The notes under the pieces were generated by a model. It did not search any database, was not told where the DNA came from, and saw only the letters and a program-made list of their open reading frames with translations. Of a DNA stretch of 64,000 nt, positions 34,964 through 42,993 are shown in pieces. Position 1 is the stretch's first letter; each line of letters begins with the position of its first letter. A program made the position numbers and the translations under genes. This DNA is from Phycisphaerales bacterium. Its GTDB lineage: Bacteria; Planctomycetota; Phycisphaerae; Phycisphaerales; SM1A02. The stretch lies in NCBI GenBank assembly GCA_028278245.1, contig JANQEQ010000108.1, forward strand, positions 19,411 through 83,410, read 5' to 3'.

Positions 34964-36362
34964 GGATATGAACTGCAGAACCAGCTGCGACCTCGGATGC
35001 CTCCATGATCGCTTCGGACAATGTGGGATGAGGATGGATTGTCACCATGAGATCTTCGAGAGTTGCACCCATTTCCAACGCAAGAGTGCCTTCTGCAATC
35101 AACTCCGATGCGTGCGGTCCAACCATTCCCACGCCAAGCACGAGTTGTGTGTCCGGATCCGAAATGACTTTGACAAGTCCGTCAGTGCGTCCCATGGTTC
35201 GTGCGCGGCCGAGCGCTGAAAGCGGGAATCGGCCAACATTGACCTTTCGCCCCTGCTCTTCTGCATCCTGTTCCGTCAGTCCGGTCCACGCCAGTTCCGG
35301 ATCGGTAAACACCACGGCGGGAATGGCGGTGTTATCAAATGCTGCGGGATGATTTGCTATAACCTCAGCAACAACCTTCGCCTCCCTACTGGCTTTATGT
35401 GCCAGTGCCGGACCGGGAGTGACATCTCCAATGGCAAAGATGTGCGGGACATTCGTACGTCCCTCCGGAGTGACTTCGATCAATCCCTGATCATTAGTGA
35501 CAATACCCGCATTCTCCAGGCCGATTTTATCCGTGTTCGGTTTACGTCCAACGGCTGCGAGCACCTGGTCATATTCCTCAACAAGCGTTTTTCCCTCGTG
35601 TTCAATCGTGACGGCAAAGCCGGATGATGTTTGTTCGATTGCAGTAACTTTCGAATCAACCATGATTGACTCAAATTGTTTTTTGCAATTCTTGACGACG
35701 ACATCGACCAGATCAGGATCTGCTCCCAGGAGCAAACGAGGGAAGAACTCCACCATCGTGATCTTCGAACCAAGACCGGCATACACTAGACCCAGTTCCA
35801 TGCCGATGTACCCACCCCCCACTACCAGCAACCGCTGGGGAACTTCCGGTACACGCAGGGCATCTGCTGATGACCAGATGGGCAAGTCATAAGCGGGTGG
35901 GAGTTCATTGATACGTGATCCGGTGGCAATAATGCATTGTCGGAAGTCAATTCCTGATGTATCTGAATCCTCAATTAATAGGGAATTAGGGCCGTCGAAT
36001 TGTGCTTTGCCTCGAATGACCTCGACTCCACGACGTTTGAGAAGACCAGCAACGCCTTTCGTCAAGCCGTCAACAACAGAATCAGTCCACTGGCTGAGGG
36101 CGGCTGGATCAATGGTGAGATCCTTGAATGTCAAACCTGCTTTGGACGCATCACGTGCAGCAGAGGCCAACTCGACGATATTGATGAGTGCTTTTGACGG
36201 AATACATCCCTCAGTCAGGCACACACCACCAAGCCGATCGCTGGCTTCTATGACCGTGACGTCTTTTCCAAGGTCAGCGGCCCGCAGTGCTGCAACATAA
36301 CCTCCCGGGCCGGCGCCGATCACGGCAACTTCACATTCCTGACGTAAACTACCAACGACCAT
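34935..36362 (-). CDS. lpdA: Dihydrolipoyl dehydrogenase (E3)
   Basis: AGGAG lies eight bases before the ATG at 36362. The 475-residue flavoprotein has the FAD motif VIGAGPGGYVAALRAADLG, the redox-active GGVCLTEGCIPSKALI (two Cys with CX4C spacing), a NAD-binding VVGGGYIGMELGLVYAGLGSKITMVE, the second FAD segment PHIFAIGDVTPGPALAHKASREAKV, and the C-terminal catalytic HPHPTLSEAIMEA. It reoxidises the dihydrolipoyl arm of the E2 encoded just upstream. A perfect hairpin stands directly before its ribosome site (36375-36398). Confidence 0.95.
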   Translation of the reverse strand: MVVGSLRQECEVAVIGAGPGGYVAALRAADLGKDVTVIEASDRLGGVCLTEGCIPSKALINIVELASAARDASKAGLTFKDLTIDPAALSQWTDSVVDGLTKGVAGLLKRRGVEVIRGKAQFDGPNSLLIEDSDTSGIDFRQCIIATGSRINELPPAYDLPIWSSADALRVPEVPQRLLVVGGGYIGMELGLVYAGLGSKITMVEFFPRLLLGADPDLVDVVVKNCKKQFESIMVDSKVTAIEQTSSGFAVTIEHEGKTLVEEYDQVLAAVGRKPNTDKIGLENAGIVTNDQGLIEVTPEGRTNVPHIFAIGDVTPGPALAHKASREAKVVAEVIANHPAAFDNTAIPAVVFTDPELAWTGLTEQDAEEQGRKVNVGRFPLSALGRARTMGRTDGLVKVISDPDTQLVLGVGMVGPHASELIAEGTLALEMGATLEDLMVTIHPHPTLSEAIMEASEVAAGSAVHIHAPRESVRG

Positions 36363-36374
36363 TCATGCAACTCC

Positions 36375-36398
36375 TGTAACACTTTCAACAGTGTTACA
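36375..36398 (-). promoter_or_regulatory. Hairpin abutting the lpdA ribosome binding site
   Basis: TGTAACACT / AGTGTTACA is a perfect 9-bp stem with a 6-base loop in the short gap between the E2 and E3 genes; its end touches the AGGAG of lpdA. No T run follows. It could set the E3 to E2 ratio by pausing, RNA processing or translation control, or be a dyad operator. Confidence 0.5.
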
Positions 36399-36406
36399 CA
36401 TTCTAC

Positions 36407-37738
36407 TTATGTTTCGATCAGTAATGCATGGGGATCCGACAGTCGATTTACAATTTGTGTCATAAATCTTGCCGCATCAGCGCCATCTGCGATGCGATGA
36501 TCAAATGCCAGGGTCAGAGGCATCATTTTTCGAATAGCAATTTCACCATCAACAACGACCGGTTTATCCTGCACCCGCCCCATTCCGAGGATGGCAACTT
36601 CCGGGTAGTTAATCGTGGGAATCATCCCGGTGCCGCCAAGTGAACCGATATTCGTAATGGTAAATGATCCGCCCTGGAGTTCATCCACGGCCAGTTCATT
36701 TGTGCGCGCCTTTGCTGCGCTTTCAGCAATCTCTGTGGAAAGCTGCAAAACACTTTTTCGATCAGTATCTCGAATGACTGGAACAATTAATCCGCGCCCT
36801 GAATCAACCGCAACACCGATATTGTAAAAATGCTTGTAGATGATCTGCTCTTTGACCGCATCAAGACTGGCGTTGAACATCGGCCAGGTCTTCAGACCCT
36901 CGGTTACAGCACGGATCACAAATGCGAGCAAGGTTACTTTCCCGCCGGACTGATCAGCTCGTTTCTGATTTTCCTTGCGGCGAATTTCGTCAAGCAAAGT
37001 TACATCCGCTTCATCCATGTGGGCAACGTGCGGTACCATAATCATGGACGTGACCATTTTCCGCGCAACCTTGCGACGAATTGAACGTAGCGGCTCGACT
37101 TCGACCTCGCCCCATTTCGAGAAATCAGGCAGGGATTCAATATCGAGCAGTGGAATAGCATGGGTTCCTGTTGGCGATCCATGATCAAACTGCTCAGGAT
37201 CAGCTGCCGGTTGGACAGATTGAGCTGTGTCGGCACCGTGAGTTGCAAAGTTATTGACATCCTCGGGTGTCACACGACCTGCCGGTCCGGTCGGAGGCAC
37301 TTCCTGGATGTTGACATTCAGTTCCCGTGCAAGTCGACGTGTTGCAGGAGCCGCAATGACTCGATTTCCGGGGCGATTTGCCTTAGCTGGAACAGAAGAT
37401 TGTCCGTTGGGATTCTGGCTTGAGACTGTTGCATCAGCACTTTGTGCTTTTGTGGTATCAGCAGTGGCAGCAATTGCCATCACTTCTGAATCAGCAGATC
37501 CCGTACCATCGTCAATGACCACGATGACATCACCCACCAGGACGATATCACCCACGTTACCATTGCAAGTAACCACGGTACCACTGCGGGGTGAGGGAAT
37601 AGTGATCGCAGCTTTATCCGTTTCGATATCGACCAGGGGCTCATCTTCCTCTATGTGAGCCCCGGATTCGACATGCCACTTCAGCACTTCGCCCTCGTGG
37701 ACACCTTCTCCGAGATCGGGCAAGATAAATTTAAACAC
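36407..37738 (-). CDS. pdhC: 2-oxoacid dehydrogenase E2 (dihydrolipoyl acyltransferase)
   Basis: A GTG start follows AGGAG at six bases; 443 residues. One lipoyl domain (residues 1-80) has the lipoylated Lys42 in ETDKAAITIPSP. An Ala/Thr/Pro-rich linker is followed by a peripheral-subunit-binding domain (VIAAPATRRLARELNVNIQEVPPTGPAGRVTPEDV). The catalytic domain ends with FDHRIADGADAARFM, containing the His and Asp of the acyltransferase site. Whether the complex serves pyruvate or branched-chain oxoacids cannot be settled from E2 alone; the gene symbol is by the likely PDH role. Confidence 0.92.
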   Translation of the reverse strand: MFKFILPDLGEGVHEGEVLKWHVESGAHIEEDEPLVDIETDKAAITIPSPRSGTVVTCNGNVGDIVLVGDVIVVIDDGTGSADSEVMAIAATADTTKAQSADATVSSQNPNGQSSVPAKANRPGNRVIAAPATRRLARELNVNIQEVPPTGPAGRVTPEDVNNFATHGADTAQSVQPAADPEQFDHGSPTGTHAIPLLDIESLPDFSKWGEVEVEPLRSIRRKVARKMVTSMIMVPHVAHMDEADVTLLDEIRRKENQKRADQSGGKVTLLAFVIRAVTEGLKTWPMFNASLDAVKEQIIYKHFYNIGVAVDSGRGLIVPVIRDTDRKSVLQLSTEIAESAAKARTNELAVDELQGGSFTITNIGSLGGTGMIPTINYPEVAILGMGRVQDKPVVVDGEIAIRKMMPLTLAFDHRIADGADAARFMTQIVNRLSDPHALLIET

Positions 37739-37747
37739 AACGATCTC

Positions 37748-38728
37748 CTAGAATTCAAGAGTTTCTTCAATAGCTCGGATCACACGACCTTCCGTCGGAA
37801 TGTAATCCAGTTCACGTTCAAAGAACGGCATGACCACATCAAATCCGGTCACTCTTCGTACCGGAGCTTCCAGATACATGAGTGCATGATCATTGATCGT
37901 GGCCACGATCTCCGATGACGGACCGAACGAACGCGGTGCTTCCTGTACGACCACGCACCGACCGGTCTTCTTGACAGATTCCGCGATAGTTTCAGTGTCC
38001 ATCGGTGAGATTGTCAGTAAGTCTATCAGCTCCAGGTTGACATTGTGTTTATTCTGCACTGCATCAACGGCCTGGAGGGTCGGCCTCATCATGGCGCCCC
38101 AGGAAATAACCGTCAGGTCTGTGCCTTCCTGCACGACCTGAGCTTTGCCTAGTTCCATGGGCTCAGTATTTTCATCTACATTTTCCCGGAAGGCTCGGTA
38201 GGATCGCTTGGGTTCCATGAATACCACAGGATCAGGATCACGAATCGCAGCCATCAATAGCGCACGGGCATTGCTCGGGGTCGAGGGGATAACCACCTTG
38301 ACTCCTGGAACATGAGCAAACGTCGCCTCGTGACTTTCTGAGTGATGCTCCAGTGCCCGGACACCGCCGCCGTAGGGCATACGCACCACCAGCGGAACGG
38401 TCATCATACCTTGAGTACGTGAACGCAGACGCGATGCATGACCTTCGAGTTGCCCCAGCATGAGGTATGAGAATCCAGAGAATTGCATTTCCGCCACGGG
38501 CTTGAGCCCTGCCAGGGCCATCCCGATAGAGGTTCCCAGAATACCGGATTCAGCCAGTGGAGTATCAATGACTCGTTCTTCGCCATATTTCTTATACAGA
38601 CCATCGGTCACACGGAACACGCCGCCGTTCACTCCGACATCCTGCCCGAGCGTGATGACGTTTTCGTCCCGTGCCATCTCCCCATCAAGGGCGAGATTGA
38701 TTGCCTGTACCATATTCAGCTTAACCAT
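37748..38728 (-). CDS. pdhB: 2-oxoacid dehydrogenase E1 component, beta subunit
   Basis: AAGGAG lies seven bases before the ATG. The 326-residue product starts MVQAINLALDGEMARDENVITLGQDVG and has GVFRVTDGLYKKYGEERVIDTPLAESGILGTSIGMALAGLKPVAEMQF and MPYGGGVRALEHHSESHEATFAHVPGVKVVIPSTP, all typical of E1-beta. It forms an alpha2-beta2 TPP enzyme with the product of the preceding gene, which it overlaps by eight bases. Confidence 0.95.
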   Translation of the reverse strand: MVKLNMVQAINLALDGEMARDENVITLGQDVGVNGGVFRVTDGLYKKYGEERVIDTPLAESGILGTSIGMALAGLKPVAEMQFSGFSYLMLGQLEGHASRLRSRTQGMMTVPLVVRMPYGGGVRALEHHSESHEATFAHVPGVKVVIPSTPSNARALLMAAIRDPDPVVFMEPKRSYRAFRENVDENTEPMELGKAQVVQEGTDLTVISWGAMMRPTLQAVDAVQNKHNVNLELIDLLTISPMDTETIAESVKKTGRCVVVQEAPRSFGPSSEIVATINDHALMYLEAPVRRVTGFDVVMPFFERELDYIPTEGRVIRAIEETLEF

Positions 38729-39893
38729 CAGCTGACTCCTTGTTCAGTTCGTTGAGAAATTCAGCTCGTTGTTCTTCGATTCGGTGATGCTCAGTGCCAA
38801 AGACGTAATCAAACGGCGCATCAGGCTTGAAGTCAGTTCGACTTTCAAAATTTGCTACCGCTTGATCAACCTGCTGCTTCACCCTTGCATCCAACTCTTC
38901 CTGCTGTGAATCGTCCCACAGCTTCTTCTGCACCAGGTAATTTTTCAATCGTGGCAGGGGATCACGGGCTTCCCAGTTCGCTAACTCTTCAGGCTCCTGG
39001 TAGCGGGTGGGATCGTCAGCGGTGGTATGCATCAAGACGCGATAAGTAACCGCCTCGATCAGCGTCGGTCCTTCACCGCGGCGGGCTCGTTCCAGTGCTT
39101 CGTGTGTTGCCTGATAGACGGCCAGGGCATCGTTACCGTCAACCTGCACACCGGGCATTTCGTAAGCAATCGCTTTTTGTGCGATGGTTTGAGATCGGGT
39201 TTGTTTTTCGCGGGGCAGTGAGATTGCCCATTGATTGTTTGTACAGATAAACACGACCGGAACCTGCCACACCGAAGCAAAATTCAATGCTTCGTGGAAA
39301 TCACCTTCAGAAGTTGCGCCATCACCGAAATGGCATACTACGGCAGTGTTTGTTTCGCCCCGTAATCTCGCCGCGTAGGCAATCCCTACCGCATGGAGCA
39401 ACTGGGCTCCAATGATGATGGATACCGGCAGGGTTCGTTCACCACCGGGGAAGGTAGCACCCTCTTCACAGCCGTTGTAGTACAACATGGCGTTCTCAAT
39501 CGGCTCACCCCGCATGAGTCGGCCACCCTGATCGCGATAGGATCCGACGAACCAGTCGTCATCATTCATCGCCAGGGTTGATGCACAGTTGATCGCTTCG
39601 TGTCCCTTGCACAGGGGGACCGTGCCGATTCGACCCTGTCTCTGCAGTTTGAGCAGGCGGTCATCCACCGCTCGCGCCAGCACCATCGCCTCGTAGAGTT
39701 GCTTCAGCTTTTCCGGCTTGAGGTCCGGCTCATCGACATGATTGATGTTCCCTTGCTCATCCAGAATCTGCATGTGTGTGATGGTGAAAACGGGGCTCGG
39801 CTTTGACAGATCAAATGAACCTGCAGCAGCGCTCTCGGGGGGAGTGCTGGATTTCTTAGCAGACTTCACCGCTTTTTTGTCAGTGGTTTTCAT
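38721..39893 (-). CDS. pdhA: 2-oxoacid dehydrogenase E1 component, alpha subunit
   Basis: The ATG at 39893 follows GAGG at five bases; 390 residues. The first 30 residues are Lys/Ala/Pro-rich and probably disordered. The TPP-binding motif is HFGDGATSEGDFHEALNFASVWQVPVVFICTNNQWAIS. LCKGHEAINCASTLAMNDDDWFVGSYRDQGG and the late VTYRVLMHTTADDPTRYQ are typical of the PDH/BCKDH alpha family. It is the first gene of the run to korB. The nearest gene upstream on the same strand is the SufR-like regulator, 120 bases away. Confidence 0.93.
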   Translation of the reverse strand: MKTTDKKAVKSAKKSSTPPESAAAGSFDLSKPSPVFTITHMQILDEQGNINHVDEPDLKPEKLKQLYEAMVLARAVDDRLLKLQRQGRIGTVPLCKGHEAINCASTLAMNDDDWFVGSYRDQGGRLMRGEPIENAMLYYNGCEEGATFPGGERTLPVSIIIGAQLLHAVGIAYAARLRGETNTAVVCHFGDGATSEGDFHEALNFASVWQVPVVFICTNNQWAISLPREKQTRSQTIAQKAIAYEMPGVQVDGNDALAVYQATHEALERARRGEGPTLIEAVTYRVLMHTTADDPTRYQEPEELANWEARDPLPRLKNYLVQKKLWDDSQQEELDARVKQQVDQAVANFESRTDFKPDAPFDYVFGTEHHRIEEQRAEFLNELNKESADG

Positions 39894-40013
39894 AGACACC
39901 TCGATCTCCGTCAGTGTTGTTGTGGTATATCCGATCCCGGATAGCGTTCTGGTTAGTTACTTTGTTCATGTTTTTATTGAAAGTTCGAGCTTCTTCTTTT
40001 CCTCAATCCCACG

Positions 40014-40715
40014 TCACTTCGTCGCTTTGGCTACCTGCTTCTTGAAATTGACTTCTAAAACGCAGCGTTGGTCTCCATTGGGCATGCAACTTTTGAGTTT
40101 GGTCTCTGCCCCGACAAGCTGCGACAGGACTTCACATTCCATTTCGCAGATTAGACGCTGATCATTGACCAGACCATGGAATGGGCACGTGTGAACGGTC
40201 AACCTCATTCCGTTTTCTGTTTCCGTCAAGTCGTTAAGCGCTCCCCGGTCTGCAAACCAGTTGGATAATCTGGTTACACGCTCCGCGGGTGTTCCATCGC
40301 CAATCAGAGGACTGAGTTTCTGTCTAATCTGTCGCCCCACCCCGTTGATGAGGCTGCGTAACTTCGACTCCCCATCCTGGCTCTGGATCTCATACATTAA
40401 TGCCAAGGCGAAATCATCGGTTTGCTGGGCCAAGAGCTGTCTGCTCTGATCCGTGATGGAAAAGAGATCAGCCGGCCGCCCCATGTGACCTTGTTGATGT
40501 TCACGGGATAGCCAACCTTCCGCCAGCAGACGATCCACCTGCTGACGCAATGAGGTTCTTGCCAGAGCGGTCTTGTCTGTCAATTTTGCCAACGTCACAG
40601 GGCCTAGCTGAGCAATAAGGATGATCAGCTCCCATTGGCGTGAACCGAGTTGAATAGCACGAGATATCATGGTGATGCCTTCTTTTTCTGAGGGGATAAT
40701 AACAAGTTCGGTCAT
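40014..40715 (-). CDS. SufR-like Fe-S-sensing transcriptional regulator
   Basis: A winged-helix N-terminal part (SRQWELIILIAQLGPVTLAKLTDKTALARTSLRQQVDRLLAEGWL) is followed by a C-terminal domain with Cys177, Cys190, Cys194, Cys210 and Cys218 in HTCPFHGLVNDQRLICEMECEV and KSCMPNGDQRCVLEV. This Cys/His pattern is that of SufR-type regulators, which bind a [4Fe-4S] cluster and repress Fe-S biogenesis or redox genes. An in-frame ATG at 40670 has AAGG at seven bases and could be the start. It is divergent from a Rieske ferredoxin gene, a likely target, and upstream of pdhA. Confidence 0.78.
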   Translation of the reverse strand: MTELVIIPSEKEGITMISRAIQLGSRQWELIILIAQLGPVTLAKLTDKTALARTSLRQQVDRLLAEGWLSREHQQGHMGRPADLFSITDQSRQLLAQQTDDFALALMYEIQSQDGESKLRSLINGVGRQIRQKLSPLIGDGTPAERVTRLSNWFADRGALNDLTETENGMRLTVHTCPFHGLVNDQRLICEMECEVLSQLVGAETKLKSCMPNGDQRCVLEVNFKKQVAKATK

Positions 40716-40838
40716 ATTTATCCAATAAAATCGTAAAAACCGTCTAATTTGTTTTTTGTACCCCCGCTCAGATACTACAATCCTCCTGAATTTGGATTTT
40801 ATGCCACGACGAAGCTACTGAGATCAGGTGGATAACTG
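40716..40838. promoter_or_regulatory. Divergent control region of regulator and Rieske genes
   Basis: An 8-bp inverted repeat ATAAAATC (40725-40732) / GATTTTAT (40795-40802) brackets the region, and TACAAT (40776-40781) could be a -10 for the Rieske gene. The arms are far apart, so they are more likely two binding sites than one dyad. Suggestive only. Confidence 0.35.
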
Positions 40839-41168
40839 GTGAACAATTCTAGACCACAAGATCATCTCATCACCATTGCCGACACCAACGAGATCGTTGA
40901 AGGCAAATGCAAATCAGTATTCGTACACGGACGATATGTAGTGGTTTTCAATGTGGGTGGTCAGTTTTACGCTTTTGAGGATAAGTGCAGCCACGGTGCA
41001 GCGCCGTTATCTAACGGCTCTCTCTGTGGCACAGAACTTACCTGCCCATACCACGGAGCAAGGTTTGAAATCACCACAGGTCAAGTGCTGAGCCCGCCCG
41101 CAACTCGAGATATCACTCGATACCCGGTTCAGATTGATGGAAACGAGATCAAAATTGACTGCTCATGA
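40839..41168 (+). CDS. Rieske [2Fe-2S] ferredoxin-like protein
   Basis: A GTG start follows AGGTGG at a suitable distance; 109 residues. The cluster ligands are Cys50 and His52 (DKCSHGAAPLSNGSL) and Cys69 and His72 (LTCPYHGARFE). That is the CXH...CX2H pattern of Rieske proteins, and the size and lack of a membrane helix fit the small soluble ferredoxins that serve oxygenases. No oxygenase gene is next to it. The divergent SufR-like regulator suggests control by iron-sulfur status. Confidence 0.9.
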   Translation: MNNSRPQDHLITIADTNEIVEGKCKSVFVHGRYVVVFNVGGQFYAFEDKCSHGAAPLSNGSLCGTELTCPYHGARFEITTGQVLSPPATRDITRYPVQIDGNEIKIDCS

Positions 41169-41237
41169 TTGGTCAATGCCAGTTGATTGAACCGCCAAAA
41201 AGACAAACCACCCCACTTTCACGATCAATTTTCATAT

Positions 41238-41780
41238 TCAACTGCGCTTCTTCATGCTCCGCCAGAGGAAAAATAGAAACACTCCCAGAGTGATGGCAAG
41301 TGTGGTATGGACGAAACCATAAAGCCCATGGCGTAGTACTGCGGAACCGGCAAATAACGATGCATCAATTTCCTGAAAATCGCTGGCATCGCTTCGCGCT
41401 GAGTATACAAAATGCACCCCCTTGTAAAACTGCAAAGCTACGGTGAACACAGTACACGTGAGATAGCCATGTGTCAGCCACTTGATTTTCCCTGAAGTGA
41501 GTTCCTGACAACCGATGCGATAAGCCATCAGCAGCGCGCCTGCCATAGCGATTGGGATAAAAACCGCGATCGTGAAGATGTGGCCGTGGACCAGGGCTAA
41601 GTGGATCTTCGCTTCCAGATTCTCACCAGGAGGAACTTGTGCATAATCCATTTTCCTCACTGCTTCCTGGAAAAAGATGCCTGACAGGATTGCGACAACG
41701 ATCATGGCAATCGAAAATCGTAGTACGGTGCGAACCGTAGAACGATAATGCTCTGGGAGAGTTGGTTTCGCTGTGTCCAT
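41238..41780 (-). CDS. Four-helix membrane protein with conserved His residues
   Basis: The ATG at 41780 is preferred over a TTG 16 codons earlier. The 180-residue product has four membrane helices: LRFSIAMIVVAILSGIFF, FTIAVFIPIAMAGALLMAY, a third near GYLTCTVFTVALQFYKGVHF, and GFVHTTLAITLGVFLFFLW. His residues near membrane edges (LALVHGHIF, LTHGY, LRHGLYGFVHT) recall DUF2871-like proteins and heme-binding quinol or copper systems, but no specific family is certain. It ends convergent with the Rieske gene. Confidence 0.6.
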   Translation of the reverse strand: MDTAKPTLPEHYRSTVRTVLRFSIAMIVVAILSGIFFQEAVRKMDYAQVPPGENLEAKIHLALVHGHIFTIAVFIPIAMAGALLMAYRIGCQELTSGKIKWLTHGYLTCTVFTVALQFYKGVHFVYSARSDASDFQEIDASLFAGSAVLRHGLYGFVHTTLAITLGVFLFFLWRSMKKRS

Positions 41781-41872
41781 AGTGGAACCATCATAGCACC
41801 GTGATAGATTGAGAGCTTGATTGGCCAAGTTGTATTCGAAAAATCAACTTCCGGAATAAATAGAATATAAAG

Positions 41873-42988
41873 ATGAGTTGTATGTCTATGATGAACTTTC
41901 TTCGAATACGATATTGGTTTGACAGGTCATATCTATCATACTGTGCCCTATCTTTAGTACTGTTGACAGCATCATCGTGTAGTGATGGTTCTCAATCGAC
42001 AACATCGCCATCATCAAAGCATGAAACAATTCAGGTACGAGCAAGCAATATGAGTTCCCCTGTCTACTCACGATCAGGTTACGACCTAACACCACTGACG
42101 AAAGAACAGATCGACGAGATCTGTAAAACCCTGACTCCCGAGCAGGTCCGTATCACACAAAAAGCAGGTACTGAACCTGCGTTCTGCGGGGATTTTACCT
42201 ACACGAAGGATGAAGGCATTTACGTCTCAGTTGTCGGTGGGTTACCGTTGTTTAAATCCGAGGCCAAGTTTGAATCCAAATCAGGATGGGCAAGTTTTTT
42301 CGAGCCATTTGATCCGGACCATATCATTGAGCACGAGGATAAAAGCCTGGGCATGGTACGCATTGAAATCCTTGATGCCCGCTCGGGTGCTCATCTGGGT
42401 CACGTATTTGACGATGGTCCACCTCCGACAGGTCGAAGGTACTGCTTGAATTCCGCAGCACTCAAATTTATCCCGACTGGTGAGCTCATTCCACCGGAAT
42501 CATTACCTGCGGACCATAACACAGCCTTCTTTGCGGGAGGTTGCTTCTGGGGTATCGAAGATCGATTCGCACATCTGGACGGCGTAGTTGACGCTGAATC
42601 AGGCTATCAAAATGGCACCTTTGAAAATCCAACCTACAAACATGTTTGTTACGAAGAGACAGGTCATGCTGAATCAGTCAAGGTGAAATTCAATCCGGAA
42701 GAGATAACTTACGAGCAACTTGTGCGTTTCTTCTTTGAGATTCATGATCCCACGACCGTGAATCGTCAGGGTCCGGATGTAGGCAGCCAATACCGATCTG
42801 CGATTTTCACTATTTCGGACAAGCAGGCAGAGATCGCTCATCGTATTATTAATGAATTGACGAAGAACGATCAATACAATGGTCGCAAGATTGTAACGAT
42901 TGTCGAGCCGGCAAATCGGTTCTGGCCGGCAGAAGATTATCACCAGGACTACCACGTCAAACATGGCAGTTCATGTGGCAAACCCTAG
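41873..42988 (+). CDS. msrBA: MsrB-MsrA fusion, probably exported methionine sulfoxide reductase
   Basis: The protein repairs both R- and S-methionine sulfoxide. An N-terminal signal-like helix ends LLTASSCSDGS, so it is probably secreted or lipid-anchored; the lipobox is not canonical. The MsrB domain (about 60-205) has KFESKSGWASFFEPF and the catalytic Cys in GRRYCLNSAAL; the two CXXC zinc sites are absent. The MsrA domain starts FFAGGCFWGIEDRF (catalytic Cys in GCFWG) and ends near WPAEDYHQDYHVKH. The order B-A is the reverse of the common A-B fusion. Four in-frame ATGs lie within 18 bases of each other at the start and none has a clear ribosome site. Confidence 0.9.
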   Translation: MSCMSMMNFLRIRYWFDRSYLSYCALSLVLLTASSCSDGSQSTTSPSSKHETIQVRASNMSSPVYSRSGYDLTPLTKEQIDEICKTLTPEQVRITQKAGTEPAFCGDFTYTKDEGIYVSVVGGLPLFKSEAKFESKSGWASFFEPFDPDHIIEHEDKSLGMVRIEILDARSGAHLGHVFDDGPPPTGRRYCLNSAALKFIPTGELIPPESLPADHNTAFFAGGCFWGIEDRFAHLDGVVDAESGYQNGTFENPTYKHVCYEETGHAESVKVKFNPEEITYEQLVRFFFEIHDPTTVNRQGPDVGSQYRSAIFTISDKQAEIAHRIINELTKNDQYNGRKIVTIVEPANRFWPAEDYHQDYHVKHGSSCGKP

Positions 42989-42993
42989 GCGCA

